Assembly: GCA_025403435.1 (NCBI GenBank)
Contig: CM046333.1
Span: 13,665,770-13,729,769, forward strand
DNA from: Artocarpus heterophyllus
Taxonomy: Eukaryota > Streptophyta > Magnoliopsida > Rosales > Moraceae
Length of the DNA: 64,000 nucleotides
Reading direction: 5' to 3'
The notes beneath the pieces are model-generated. The model searched no databases, was not told the DNA's origin, and saw only the letters and a program-made list of their open reading frames with translations. A program made the position numbers and the translations under genes. The first letter of the stretch is position 1. The number at the start of each line of letters is the position of its first letter. Positions 20,342 to 32,660 of the stretch are shown here, in pieces.

Positions 20342-22517
20342 TGTCACGCCCTAAAGTACGAGAGATGACGTGACGAGTTGATTAAGTTAATTAAGTTAAA
20401 ATTTAGTTAGAACATGAGTTTAAGTATTTAAATTAATTATGAAAACGTGGAAATTTTAAACCCTTTTTGAAACAAGCATTTATAATAATTAATCAAATAA
20501 GAATATCATTGTAAACAATAAGAAAGTAATGAAGAGATAAAAAGAAACAGGAATGGACCCCACTGACTCACATATTGTGCACACACATAATACTGACAAT
20601 ATTATATTACAACTACAGTCCAAGTAAATAGAGAGAGTTAAAATGTTACATGCCTTGATTTTATAATTTAAATAACCTCCAGGATTCTTCTACTGCTCCT
20701 GTGTCATGTCTGTGGACTCTTCTCCGATCCTAAGCTGATATCCACCTAGATGGGGGGGAAAGTTTTAAAAAAAAAATAAATCGTGAGCGAAAGGCTCAAT
20801 AGGACTGTATTTTAGAAACAATAAATTTTAAAGAAAAACTAAATTTAAAAAATAGACTTAAATACATAAATAAAATTTAATAAAAATTGTTCTTACCAAA
20901 TCATTCATGGGTCGACTAGAAAGAATACCCTTTTTCTTTTCCTGGGCAAACTATATGTATAACACCACCGTAGTGGCACAGCTAGGTTTCGGGACCTGCC
21001 CCTAAGGTCGCATGCTACACGACTTGATTTTTGATATGGCATCATGCCCTTATGTTCATTTCTATCATTATTTAAAACCCATTTACCAGGTATTTGCATT
21101 TATATTCATTATGGGGTTCATTATGAAATTTACCTCAATCCACAAATTATATAAAAAAAATAATCGATAAAAATTCCTTTTTCAATCAACCGTTGAAAAT
21201 ATTTTGATAAAAACCCTTTTTAAGGCCCAAATCATTTGAAACTGGGTTACCAAAGGAAAGGGGTAGAAGTCCTACCTCAATACTCGTGCCGGTGCCCCAC
21301 ACCGTAATTCCCGGTCCGCTATACGCTAACTCCGTAGATCTACGAACAACCCTAAATATTTTATAAACCATGTCTATCAGTTTCTAGCTAATGATATTCT
21401 ACGTTACTAAGCTATCTCATAGTGTCCTAGTGTGCCATTTGTAATTATAAAACCATTTTATAAAGTTGAGATTTCATTTAGGGTTCAAAACAGTAAAAAC
21501 AGATGAAAAATCACAAAATTCCACCATGCCCGGTTGGCCTGCCGGTCACCCTGATTCGGCCGGTCGAACTGTACAATTCGGCATGCCGAAAAACCAGGTC
21601 CGATCAGCCAAACTTTTCCAGGTTCGACATGCAGGACGTATGAATCTGGCCTGTCGAACCCATGAATTTGGCCTGTCGAACCCATGAATTCGGCATGCCG
21701 AACTAGACAAATCTAGAAATTTCAAGGCACGGGTTCTCGGCATCTCGGGCCCAAATCCTCATTTCAACCTGTTTTATAGAAAAAACATAATAGAATGCTT
21801 TTTAACTCATTTAAACAAGTTTCACACAAAGATTTGAATAAATCCAAAAATAGAGAAAAATGAAAAAACTTGATTCAAATCCATTTTAGCTAAACTAAGC
21901 TTTGATTCTAGTTGTTTTAAGTCCCTCTAACTAAGATCAAGGGTTTTCTAATTTCAAATAAACTTAGATTTCAAAATACCAAGAAAATTGAAAAGCTTAG
22001 AAAGTTTTCAAACTTGAAAACTAACATCGAATCGAAACTTTAAATCGCGTTTTTGGTTGCTCAATCACGTTCCCGAGCCTCCAATCCACTAAACCAACGC
22101 TTGGGGCTCGATTTAATTCAAAAATTTGAGAGGAAAATGAGAGAGAAAGAGAGAAGCAGAGTGAGAGGGAGAGAGGCGAGCGAGAGAGAGAGGGAGTGAG
22201 AGAGCGCTGAGTGAAAGAGAGGGAGAGAGAGATATAAGTAGAGAGAAAAGTGGGCGGTTTTACTGTGCAGAAACCATGTGCCGCCCACGGTTTTGTAAAA
22301 CAAGATACATTTGGCATTTGATAAATTGTTTTGTTTCAAAAATTCAAAATAACAATTTAAAATAATTAAGCATAATTAAAAACCATTAAAATAATAAAAA
22401 ACAACATTAATTTAGAAATTTCATAAGATGATCAAATTAAGTTTAAAACATCCATTATGACACACTAATCTACTATTTTATATTCTAATATCACTTAATT
22501 AATTCTCGGGCATTACA
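20342..22517 (-). mobile_element. Solo LTR, probably Ty3/gypsy, with perfect target duplication
   Basis: On the plus strand it begins TGTCACGCCC and ends GGGCATTACA, a 10-bp imperfect terminal inverted repeat with TG..CA ends. CTACT stands on both sides (20337-20341 and 22518-22522), a perfect 5-bp target duplication. No PBS, PPT or pol sequence lies in the 2,176 bp, so it fits an LTR left by recombination between two LTRs. Sense is probably the minus strand: there a TATA-like site near 22235 is followed by a long CT-rich leader (GA-rich on plus, 22130-22240), a common plant LTR layout. It also carries the palindrome cluster at 21531-21702. Confidence 0.75.
21531..21702. repeat. Cluster of TTCGGC..GCCGAA palindromes in the solo LTR
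   Basis: Two perfect 14-bp palindromes TTCGGCATGCCGAA (21577-21590, 21689-21702), plus variants TTCGGCCGGTCGAA near 21555 and repeated TTGGCCTGTCGAA units. The block is GC-rich within AT-rich DNA. Confidence 0.85.
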
Positions 22518-22522
22518 CTACT

Positions 22523-23009
22523 ACTGCCACAAGGTTTAAAAGCCCATATCTTTTGCTTTAACAATGGAGGGAGAAAATAATTGACTACTGATTAAGAAGG
22601 AAATCAAGAAAATTAAAAAAAAAAAATCTTTAATCAGAAAGATGGAAAAGAGATTTGAAAAGGAGACCGAAAGTTTTGAAAAGAAGGGATGGGGAGATAT
22701 AGGATTAAGTAAAGCAGTGGGAGTGAGGTTGCCATAATGAAGAGAGTAATGCACTTGAGAGCATGCGACTTGCCGGCCCCCTCTATAACCCACTACACCT
22801 TGCGTTAGCATTAGACTTACGCCTTTATTTGGGACCTTCCTTCCACGAACAGTCATATTCTACTTTCTTCTCCTTTATCCTTTATATCAATTCTTATCAT
22901 GATTATTTATTCCAAAAATAAAGCTTATCGTGATTAGAGAGACAGAGTAAGGAAAAATGATTTATTGAAAATTAGGAAATAATTTTTCGAAAAAATTAGA
23001 ATTTGTTTT
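22523..23009. other. Spacer between solo LTR and TRIM
   Basis: A minus-strand open stretch of 106 codons (22536-22856) is low-complexity at its end and resembles no known family. It is treated as chance. Nothing else was seen. Confidence 0.4.
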
Positions 23010-23525
23010 TGTTGGGAGTATGCAAACAAATTCTCACATAGGGTAGACATGAAATTGAAAATTGGTTTATAAGGGCTTGAACTACTCCTCTTAGGTTAAT
23101 CATTTAAGATAGATTCTCAAGATCTAAAAAAATAGTATTAGAGTCAGATTTTAGATGTTGCCATGTGTACACGCAAGATGAACCCCTGAAGAAAATCAAA
23201 CCAATGTTGATTGGCCCTCGGAGTAGAGTCATGAGGAAGGAAAATCTATAATAAAAATGAACTCCCAAGATAGAAACTTCATATATGATAATGCACGGCC
23301 TCAGACGTGGTAAATACCTTGGTGGAGTAGTGATCTTCCTGATTGAGGAAGATGGACGGATGAATCATTGTTTAACGGTTGCTATGATGACTGTGGGCTT
23401 CGTTCAAGGGGGTGTTGTTGGAATTATGCAAACAAAATCTCACATTAGCTAAATATGTAACTGAAAATGAGTTTATAAGGGCGTGGATTACTCCTAATAA
23501 GTTAACCTTTTGGGATCCAATAATT
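23010..23525 (+). mobile_element. TRIM-like miniature LTR retrotransposon
   Basis: Two short direct repeats: from 23010 (TGTTGGGAGTATGCAAACAA) and from 23416 (TGTTGGAATTATGCAAACAA), each about 110-125 bp and sharing TTTATAAGGGC and ACTACTCC-type segments. A worn PBS-like TAGTATTAGAGTC at 23133-23145 (compare TGGTATCAGAGC) follows the first, and a purine tract, CAAGGGGG, precedes the second. The roughly 280-bp interior has no coding capacity. This is the TRIM layout; such elements depend on proteins of other elements. The right end is not exact. Confidence 0.75.
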
Positions 23526-24108
23526 TTCTCTTCTCTTTTCAATTAAAGCATTAATTTTCTATGCTTAAAGTAATTGAAGTCATTTTAATGAGCCAGCCTC
23601 TTTGTAGATATCAACAAGCACAAATTATATGACCAGTAATAGTAAACATTCAATTAGTTATTGGCCGTTTGAAAAGCTAATCGCTAGGCAAAATAAAATT
23701 TTGGCCCTCTGAGCTTTGGAGGAAAAAATTAAATAAAACAAAATAAAATAAAAGGCTGAAGAAGCATGAGGGCCACGGCGAGCTAAGCGTCAAGCTGGCA
23801 AACACATCGGAACATGTAAATACATAAAGTTATCATATTGGTGGGTGTCTTATTGTTTAGTATTACAAGTACCATTCAGACATTGTAGGGTTCGAAGAAA
23901 ATGAAAATTCTTGTATAAAGTAGTAGGTCATCTCTGAGAAGAGACCAATAGTTTTTTTTTTTCCTTATAAAACAGAAAAGAAAAAAATGAAAAAACCTCC
24001 TACCACAACTTAAATATAAAAGTAAGGATGTCAAAGACACAAGGATTCCTTCTATAATGAATGGCGGCACCCCTACTCAGTATATGGTCCACTTTTTTTT
24101 TTTTTTTG

Positions 24109-24150
<42 letters not shown>

Positions 24151-26939
24151 TTTTGGTGTCCCAGTAAAAATTTTTTCAAAAGGGTCGGGACCCATATAAA
24201 TATATTAAAAGGTAGGAGGAAAATGACCTAACTATATGCCCATTTGCAGTACTTCTAATTATGCTTACATTTCATGTGGACTTGAATTTAAAGCATAAGA
24301 ATTTTGTCACCAAAGTTGAAACAGCAATAAGAACTAGCCTCTAGACCGTGGATGTAGGTTCTTATTAGAAAATTCTGGATTCAAATTATCATACGTCCCC
24401 TGATGCATGACAATATATACAAAATCATTTATAGGTTTTGATTCAAATTTGATGCACTGCCCAATTCGACACATGTGATTTCTTCGTTAATGTAACTTTA
24501 TTGATGTATTTGTGTAGCTCTCAATTTATTGAAATATAGCATTTAATGTTATATTGTGTTGGACTATATTTATTAAATGTAACATGTGAATAATTTAAGT
24601 GTTACATGAATGTAAGAATAAAGTTACATTCATGAACAAAGAAAGTTACAAGTATCGGATTAGTTTATGTGCTGGATTGGAGACCAATACTTTATATATA
24701 GGAGGCATTGTTATGGTCCTACAATGAGGACCACAATTCTATTATAACAAATCGAAATAAGAAACATAATGGCATTTTTCCAATGTAACACCGACATTGG
24801 AAATATGTAATTTTAAAAAATTTAGTTATTTCAAACTATTGTTACTTCTTTGCTGAATAAATATAATTTTATTTTTTCAGTTTTCATATCTTACTGTATG
24901 CACCGTACTTGTGAAATAGAGAAGTCTTTGCAATCATGCCATATATAATTTCAGCTTCCTGACGCTAGTAGTTTGGTCAGAGTTTAATTAGTTAGAAATT
25001 GTAACACTAATGTTGAAGATCTAAAGATTCTAAACCAAGAGAGTACTACCTTCTACTCCATCTATTCTTTATTTATAGATACAAAGGAATTCATTTGAAA
25101 ATTTAAATGTGTAAGAGTTGGTGCAAAGATTGTAGTTCGAACAACTTTTTTTTTTTTTTTTGGAATTTCATGGTACGACAATAATGTCAAAAGTTTCTCT
25201 TAAGCTTAAACCCAAACTATATGAGGTTCGGTTGTCTGCTAATGTACGTATTTTTTGTTTTTGATATAATAAGCTTACCTAATAAGATGGTATAGTCCTA
25301 ATCTGATCTGAGAATAATAATTATTAGGAGTATACACGATTTGGTGGAAGAAACTTTAGGGACAAGTTCAGTATTCTCATATATATATATATATATATAT
25401 ATTTGGAGCTTTCCACGCTAGGTCATTAGGCTTATTAATTTTACATGTTTAGAAAATCAAATCAAAATAATAAAGAATGGGAAAATGACAACCTAATATA
25501 AATAAGGGATTAAAACAGAAACCTACCCATAGAGGTTTTTTTTTTTTTTTTTAATTCTTACACTTTTAATTTGGGGCAGTCTTCTTCAATAAATTATATA
25601 TATGTCCTTGTCAGGCAACTGAAGGGAAAGATGGGAGAATTAGGAATGAGAACCACGATGAGCTTTCAAACTTCAAAGGCATTGTTTAAAGATGATTCAT
25701 AATTAACGTCATCTGTCCATTGGTCAAGATATTTGTATATTCAAGGTTTATAGTATATGATGCAGTTTTCTTTAATTAATTAAATCATGATTGGTCTTTC
25801 TGTTCCTCTTTTCTAATCTTCGATGAGCTGTTATTTGATAAAGATTAGATAATTTTCATCGTTCTCATTCATCCCGTTTGGTACGGCTTCTAGAGAAGGG
25901 AAACAAAAACTATAATCGCTTCTTAATAATTATTTCGAACCATATTGTAAAAAAAAAAACTTAAACGGGTCAAAATAATTTTAATTTTTTTTAATATTAC
26001 AAAATTTATATATTTAAGTTTATAATTTACTAATATTAACATTCTGATACAAGTTTTAAAATTTATTTAATAATTATTTTTTTAGAAGTTATATTTTATA
26101 ACTTTGACTTGAAGCATTTTTGAAAGCCAAAATACTTATGATAGATCATCTAAACATTTCTAGAACTTTTAGACTCAGAAAGCCAAAACTAATTTTTAAG
26201 AAACCCTCCTAAATATACTCTTAGGCTCTTAAGTCTACTAAAACAAACGCACCCTAAATAACTAAGCTAAATAAATAACTAAGCTAAAAGGAACCTAAAA
26301 ATTAGCTTATTTACATAACAAGAGAATCATGCAAGTTATAAATTAAAAATTGCAAGAAGTTGTTGCAATTTATTAGTGCACAGGCATATGATTACACTTA
26401 CTTTTGGATTTATAGGCATGGCTCAATTTAGTAGATCTGCAAATCTCTATTTTTTTTTTATTTTTGAAGGTGCAAAATATTTATCTTTACTAAAAGATGA
26501 TAGAGATAGAGAATACTTATTGTTTTTCAATACTGGACAAGATCAAAATCTTGTGATGGAAACTTCGTAAAAAATAATGATTAAAATGATTCTAATTCTT
26601 TTGTACTCTACCCAATAATTTTTAAAATTAGTTGTTCTTCTAGAAGGTGGATATTAATGCTTAACAGCCCGTTTGGTAAAAACAAATAAACTCAAAAAAT
26701 AAATTCAAATGTTATAGCATACGAAAATTTTATATTATAGAATATTTTTACCTTATATTATAATATATAAGAGCTTTATACTTTAGATGATTCAAACTTA
26801 AAGTTTAAATTTATCTCTCAAACACAAGATATATATGTCTATGTGTAGCATATTTTTTTACTTTAGAGTTTTATACTATAAACAATTTAAACTTAAAAGT
26901 TTAAACTTATCTTTCAAACATAAGGTAAATATGTCTGCG
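23526..26939. other. AT-rich intergenic DNA
   Basis: No gene recognised. It contains (TA)n at 24119-24148, (AT)n at 25379-25402, poly-T runs, and a possible small DNA-transposon remnant between CCGTTTGGTACGG (25877) and AAACAAACGCACCC (26240), whose ends are roughly inverted. The short open stretch at 26376-26570 looks accidental. Confidence 0.5.
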
Positions 26940-27820
26940 TGTACATATGACACTCTACGTTTTTCTTTTTTTTTTTTTTTTGGGTCATTCATTTTATTGT
27001 CATTTAAATACGGATCTTCCTTGGTCCTCATCGTTTGTTGTCGTCTTGTAACTGAGTGCCGTTTTATTTTGTTTTCGATTTTTTTTCTTCGTTTTCTTTT
27101 TCAATGTGTATCGTTATATACGCTCGAACTGCGTCATTCTTGGTTTGTTAGCGTTGTTTTTTATTGTCTTCATTTGTCGTTTATATTTTTAATTTTCTTG
27201 TCATTTCGAAATCTCTAATGATGTTGACTGTATTTCCCTTCAAAAAAAAAAAAAAAAAAAGGTTCTGCATTTGTCGTCGTTTTTATGTACACCATTTTAT
27301 GCTTCTCATGATATTATTTTTTTATTTAGTTCTAACTTAAATTAAAGCTCGTGTCTTTCATTGTTGTTGTAAAGGTTCTGAGATTGTAAATAAGTACGTA
27401 TGGTTTTTTTACTTATGATGTTCTCTTTTACTTCAACGTTTTTCATCATTATTGTCGTTCCTTTTGTCTCGTCTCTTTTGAATTGTGGTTTTAGTTCACT
27501 TTTTTCAATATGACTTTTCTACCTTTGTTATTGGCCACGGCCCTCTTTGTTTTAGTTTCTGGTATTTTTTTTTGTTTGTTTTTCCAAGTTCTAAGACGCT
27601 ATTTTTCTCGTTGTCCTTTTTTTTTTCGTTCGTCCAACCTGTCTTTTTTCTTTTTGCATTGATATTATTTTTCTAGATTGTCTTTTTCTCTTATTGTCGT
27701 TTCTGGTTCTTTTGTTGGTATTTCAATTTTATTTTTTTTTTGCCGTGGTAACGGGTTTTTGCCGACTTCTTTTTTCATCGAATAATAAAACGATGTGACC
27801 TTCAAAAAAAAAAAAGTGTT
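26940..27820 (+). repeat. T-rich island with repeated TGTCGTTT-type words and A-tails
   Basis: The plus strand is very T-rich and C-containing but A- and G-poor, and repeats words such as TTGTCGTTT and TCGTTTTC at irregular spacing. Two segments end in CTTCAAAA-type A runs (27239-27259 and 27801-27816). The same texture returns at 39290-39840. It codes for nothing recognisable; the open stretches within it follow from the base bias. Confidence 0.5.
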
Positions 27821-27952
27821 TGATTTCCCCTTTTAATTCTCTTCCATCTCACGTAGTCGTTTTACTTAATAGAGTGTTTGATAATTTAGTTAGAACCAAA
27901 AACTAAAATATGAGAGTTTTTTGTTATAGTATATTTTATCTTTACATTATAA

Positions 27953-28343
27953 GAGCATCTTTAATGCAATGCTGTTAATAGAAATTTAACGTTTGAGTGT
28001 AAAAAACACCTCTAATACAGTGTCATTCTTAATGTTTTATATTTTAAACTTTGTAGCAAGTTTGTCACAAAGCTTAACATATAACAATTTACATTTGATT
28101 CGTATTGGTTAGTTGATTGGCTTTTTATTTTAATAATTGCAACATTTTTACTTTTTAATCATTTTAATGTTGAAATACTTTTATAAGTTTCAAGGTTTTA
28201 TTATTATGACAAAAGAAAAACATGGCATTTAAATAAAGTCATGCATTAGAACATAAAATAAAATAGCACATCAACTATACTAGTTTTATACTTTTTGGTG
28301 GCAAATATAATATTGGCATTGACATTTGCATTGGAGATAGTCT
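27953..28343. mobile_element. MITE with GAGCATCTnnAATGCA-type terminal inverted repeats
   Basis: The left end, AGAGCATCTTTAATGCAATG, and the right end, CATTTGCATTGGAGATAGTCT, are imperfect inverted repeats of a type frequent in plant MITEs. The 390-bp interior is AT-rich and non-coding. The long LTR at 28348 begins immediately to its right. Target duplications were not resolved. Confidence 0.6.
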
Positions 28344-31300
28344 AACATGTAACACCTCGGTATTTTCAATACATTAAAAATGCATTAAGTTAAGGATTAT
28401 ATTAAGACGAAAAGTACAGTTTAAGGAAAAATACTGTATAATAATATGAAAAATTATACAGTATTAGAATAAGGCAGTGTAAGAATTGGACTGTTTAAGG
28501 TCATGTAGTATAAAAATTAGACTGTTTGAGTTAAAGCAGTGTAGAAAGAATACTATAAATTGAAAACGCATATACGAAAAATGTCATATTTGGCCTTCAA
28601 AAGTGAACGAAAAGTAAGTCAAATATTTTTATGCAGTCTAAAGATAGAAAGTATACTAATTTGGGCACGGCGGTATAAGAAAAATACTGCGTAACGAAAA
28701 ATTACACTATGCAAATTGTTTGGGCCCACAAAGTGGACACCCAACCAAATTTGATTGGGCCACCAAGCTTGAAAATGTGGCCCAATAGTATGTTGCCACC
28801 TAGGGTATCCTTATGGATGACCATGAGTCATCAAAGAAGATAAGAATCATTAAATGCAATTTATCACAAAAAAATTTCTTTTCCCTTCTTCCTTCCATAT
28901 TCGGCCACCATGGGAGAACCATCCCAAGAATTTTCTCAACTCAAATCCTTTAAAAAATAACCCCAATTAAGTTCAAGAAGTAAAGCCCAAGGAATTTTTA
29001 CAAGTTTTAAGGTAAAACCTAAACTTTTTCAAGGGTTTTTAGGGTTTTTCTTGGGAAAAAGAAAGGAAACTAATTCATGGTGTTTTTGCATGAAAATGGT
29101 GTCTTGAGAGGAGTTTCAAGGAGCCTTGGAAAGGCTAGAAAACAAAAGAGTGTTATTTGGGTAAGTTTTGAATTTCAAAGTTTTGAAAATTTATGAATTT
29201 TGTTTTGATTTTTATTCTTTTAAACCTATGTGGGTTCTTGAGTATGTATTTGACGAAACTTCATGTATATGTGATGCATGGCAAGTTTAAGTTGTGAAAT
29301 TTTGGTTTATAGTGCAAAATGATCATTTTTGCAAAAAGAGTTGGTTTTGTAAATTTGATGTTAGTGTTAGTAAAAATGATGTTTGGGCATGAGAGTGATT
29401 TGAATAAGGCATGGAACGGTTTTTTCAGGGGTGTATTTGCAATTTTAAAATGAATTTCTATAAAAACGCCCTAGGGACTAAATTGAAAGAAAAAATTCTT
29501 TCTCGACAGAAATAAAAATTGCCCAAAAACACCCCTGTAGAGTAAGAATTTCAGAAAAGTTACAACATAAAAGTTGTAGATCTTGACAAAATTGTTAGTA
29601 TAACATGAGCAGTTTCTTAAAATTCTGCTTGGTTTAAAGGTTATGAATTTTACAAGAATTTGTTAAAATTGGAAAAATTTTCAAAAGGGCAAAAATGTCA
29701 TTTTCTTAAAGGATTTTGAATATGGTACTTTGAGCAAAAATGTTCCTCATGAAAAATGAGGACTAATAGTGTAAAAAGATTATTTTTGGTTCTGGGGACA
29801 AAAATGTAACTATTTTTGTATTTCGGGTCAAAACTACGAAATTGTGCGAAAACTGAGTTTTTACTAGGGAACGTTGGTTTTCTACATTGTTGTAGACAAC
29901 AAGTACCATAGATGTTAAGTTTTAAGGAAATTAAAGTTTAGTTAAGGAAATAATGGAGGAAAAAGAGAGTTAAGGGCAAAATGGTCATTTTATGAAAAAG
30001 GCCAAAACGGACCCGAAATGCCCAATGTCGGGAAGCGTTCCTTAGTGGGAATTTTTTCGTATTATGTAAGTAAGGAAACGTTAAAGTTAAGCAATAGGTT
30101 TTATAGAGTTAAGAAATGGACGAAAACCCGTTGAGGGTAAAAACGTCATTTTTAAGAAAACGGCTAGAATAGAGTCGAACACTCCGATTTAGCATAATGT
30201 TCTTAGACAGAAAATGTTCCATAATACGTTAAGTAACGTAACCGTCACGTGTGACGAAAGATTTAATAAGAGATGTTTAAGTAAACGAAAGGTAACCCGG
30301 TGGGTTACAAAATTAAGTAAAGGAAAAAGGGTAAACCGATAGTACACAAGTTAAGTTAAAAGGAAAGAATGGTTAATGTTTACGTTTGATTATCAATCGA
30401 GTGGAATGATAAAAAGAAAGTTAATTAATGAGTCGACTGTCGTATGATCAGGACACAGAAGCTGACCAATAGAAGGAAAAGGAATGAGAAATGAACGGAA
30501 TAGAGAACGCTATGGCATAGTCCGGGTAAGTTCAGACTTCACCCATAGCATAAAGCAAATAGTTTTTAAATGCTCATATATGCATTTTTAAATGAGTTTG
30601 TAATGGTTATGCAAGTTGTTTTAAAAGTATATTTGCATTTATTATGCAAAAAAGTTCTAAAGTACAAAATATGATTTGCAATGAATTTGCAACTGTTATG
30701 TTTGAAGTCTATTTGTATAATGATATACATGAATGTTATGAACTATGATTGGTGTGTGTATTATAAATGTGACATGACTTAAGTATTATATGAATATAAT
30801 ATGAAATAGTTGCTATCTAAAGAAGAAAAATGTATAGCAACTCTATGATATGAAAGTATGAACGATAAGTGTATGTATGATATGAATGACATGAGTATGA
30901 GTAATATGTGAAAGCATGATATGTGTAAGTATGATATGAATGACATGTATATGTATAATATGTTTATGAATATGATATGTAAGTATGATTCTTATACGAG
31001 CGAATAATATGGATATGAATGTTATGATTGATGCTTGTTATCTAGAGTATAACAAGATATAGTATATAAGTACAATACCATGTAGTGCATAATGAACATG
31101 CACAGTAAGGTCCATAAGAAACCCATTAAGAATATAACCTCCAATTTGCCTATAGGAAACTAGAAAAATTACTATAAGACACGCTAGGTTCGATTAGAAA
31201 TCGTGAGAACGATTTAGATAATCAAGTAGAATTTAGAAAATTTCTCGTGACCAACAGAGAGGTCACAAGAGCAGAGCCAAGAGAAAGACTCTACGAATAC

Positions 31301-31654
31301 AAAAAAAGACAAGAGCTAATTTTTTCTTTTTCCGCACCCCAAGGAAAGGCTAGACATGTTCAAGAGAGATATGAAAAGTTAAGCACTGTTATGACCCTTA
31401 GAAGTTTTCAGACAAGTACGTAAACATGTTTTAGATAATCATTATCACTAGTCTAGAATGACTAGATGATAAAAGACCTATAGATTGAACAATAAAAAGA
31501 TGAACTTACTGGCCAGCTTGTATGTACCAGATTATGATCTAGATGCAGATGTGCAACCTAGATACGAAATAGGATTAGTATAAGTCCTGCATTTTGACAA
31601 TGCATAATGTTTTATAATTTAAGTTATAAGTTTTATGAAGTATTTGTTATGTAA

Positions 31655-32150
31655 TATATTGCATTTGTATGCAATATGTTTCAAAATAAGAAGTCATGAT
31701 TTGTAATATGTGATTGCGTTATATGTTGCATTTGTATGCAATATGATTCAGAATAAAAGTTATAATTTGCAATATGTGATTGCGCTATATGTTGCACTTG
31801 TATGCAATATGATTCAGAATAAGAGTCATAATTTGTAATATGTGATTGTGTTACATGTTGCATGTATGCAATATGATTTGCAATATGTGATTGCGTTATA
31901 TGTTGCATTTGTATGCAATATGATTCAGAATAAAAGTTATGATTTATAATATGTGATTGCGTTATATGTTGCTTTTGTCTGCAATATGTTTCAGAATAAA
32001 AGTTATGATTTGCAATATGTGATTGCATTATATGTTGCATTCGTATGCAATATATTTCAGAATACAAGTTATAATTTGTAAAATGTATTTACGTTTCAAG
32101 TTGTATTTGTTCTGCAATAGGTTTTACAGTACAAGCTATGATTTGCAAGT
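31655..32150. repeat. 66-bp tandem array inside the long LTR
   Basis: About seven copies. The marker word TGATTGCG (with variants) stands at 31711, 31777, 31843, 31888, 31954 and 32020, so the period is 66 except for one copy shortened to 45. Each unit contains an inverted pair TTGCAT..ATGCAA. Because 66 is a multiple of three, it gives a spurious 22-residue repeat protein on the minus strand. Confidence 0.9.
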
Positions 32151-32660
32151 GTATTGCATATAATGTGGTTGCAGTTGATGTGCTCACTAAGGTTAATAAA
32201 AAGGTAACGTAAAGTTAAAAAGAAAGTGTCATACCAGCCTCCTTGTTGTGAGATAATGAAAGTAAAGTTAAAGTTTGACCTCCTAGATGCGAGGTATATG
32301 ACCTCGAAGTTTGATGGTCTTAAGTCTTCCACAAAGGAAGCATCACATTTATGATCTCATGATTAAAGATATTGGTACGAACACTAAAGGTTAAAGTAAG
32401 ATAAGGAAAGATAAGGAACAAGGATGAAAAGCTAAAGTAAGATAAGGAAAGTTAAGAAACGAAGGTAGAAAGTTAAAGTAAGAAAAGAATGTTCATAAAA
32501 TGCTTATAATTGAAGTTCATAATTGAGCATAAATGAAAATATGCATTATTGATTTTTCTTGTTATGAAAGATTTATATGCTATGGAAAACATTATGAGGA
32601 ATGTTTTATATTAAGCGTTTATGAAAACATAAATGACATTTATGAAGAGCAATCTGAGGA

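Noticed and set aside
31681..32067. 128-codon minus-strand frame with a 22-residue repeat (SHIANHNFYSES-like)
   Set aside because: It is the translation of the 66-bp tandem array; the period is a multiple of three, so stops are avoided by chance.
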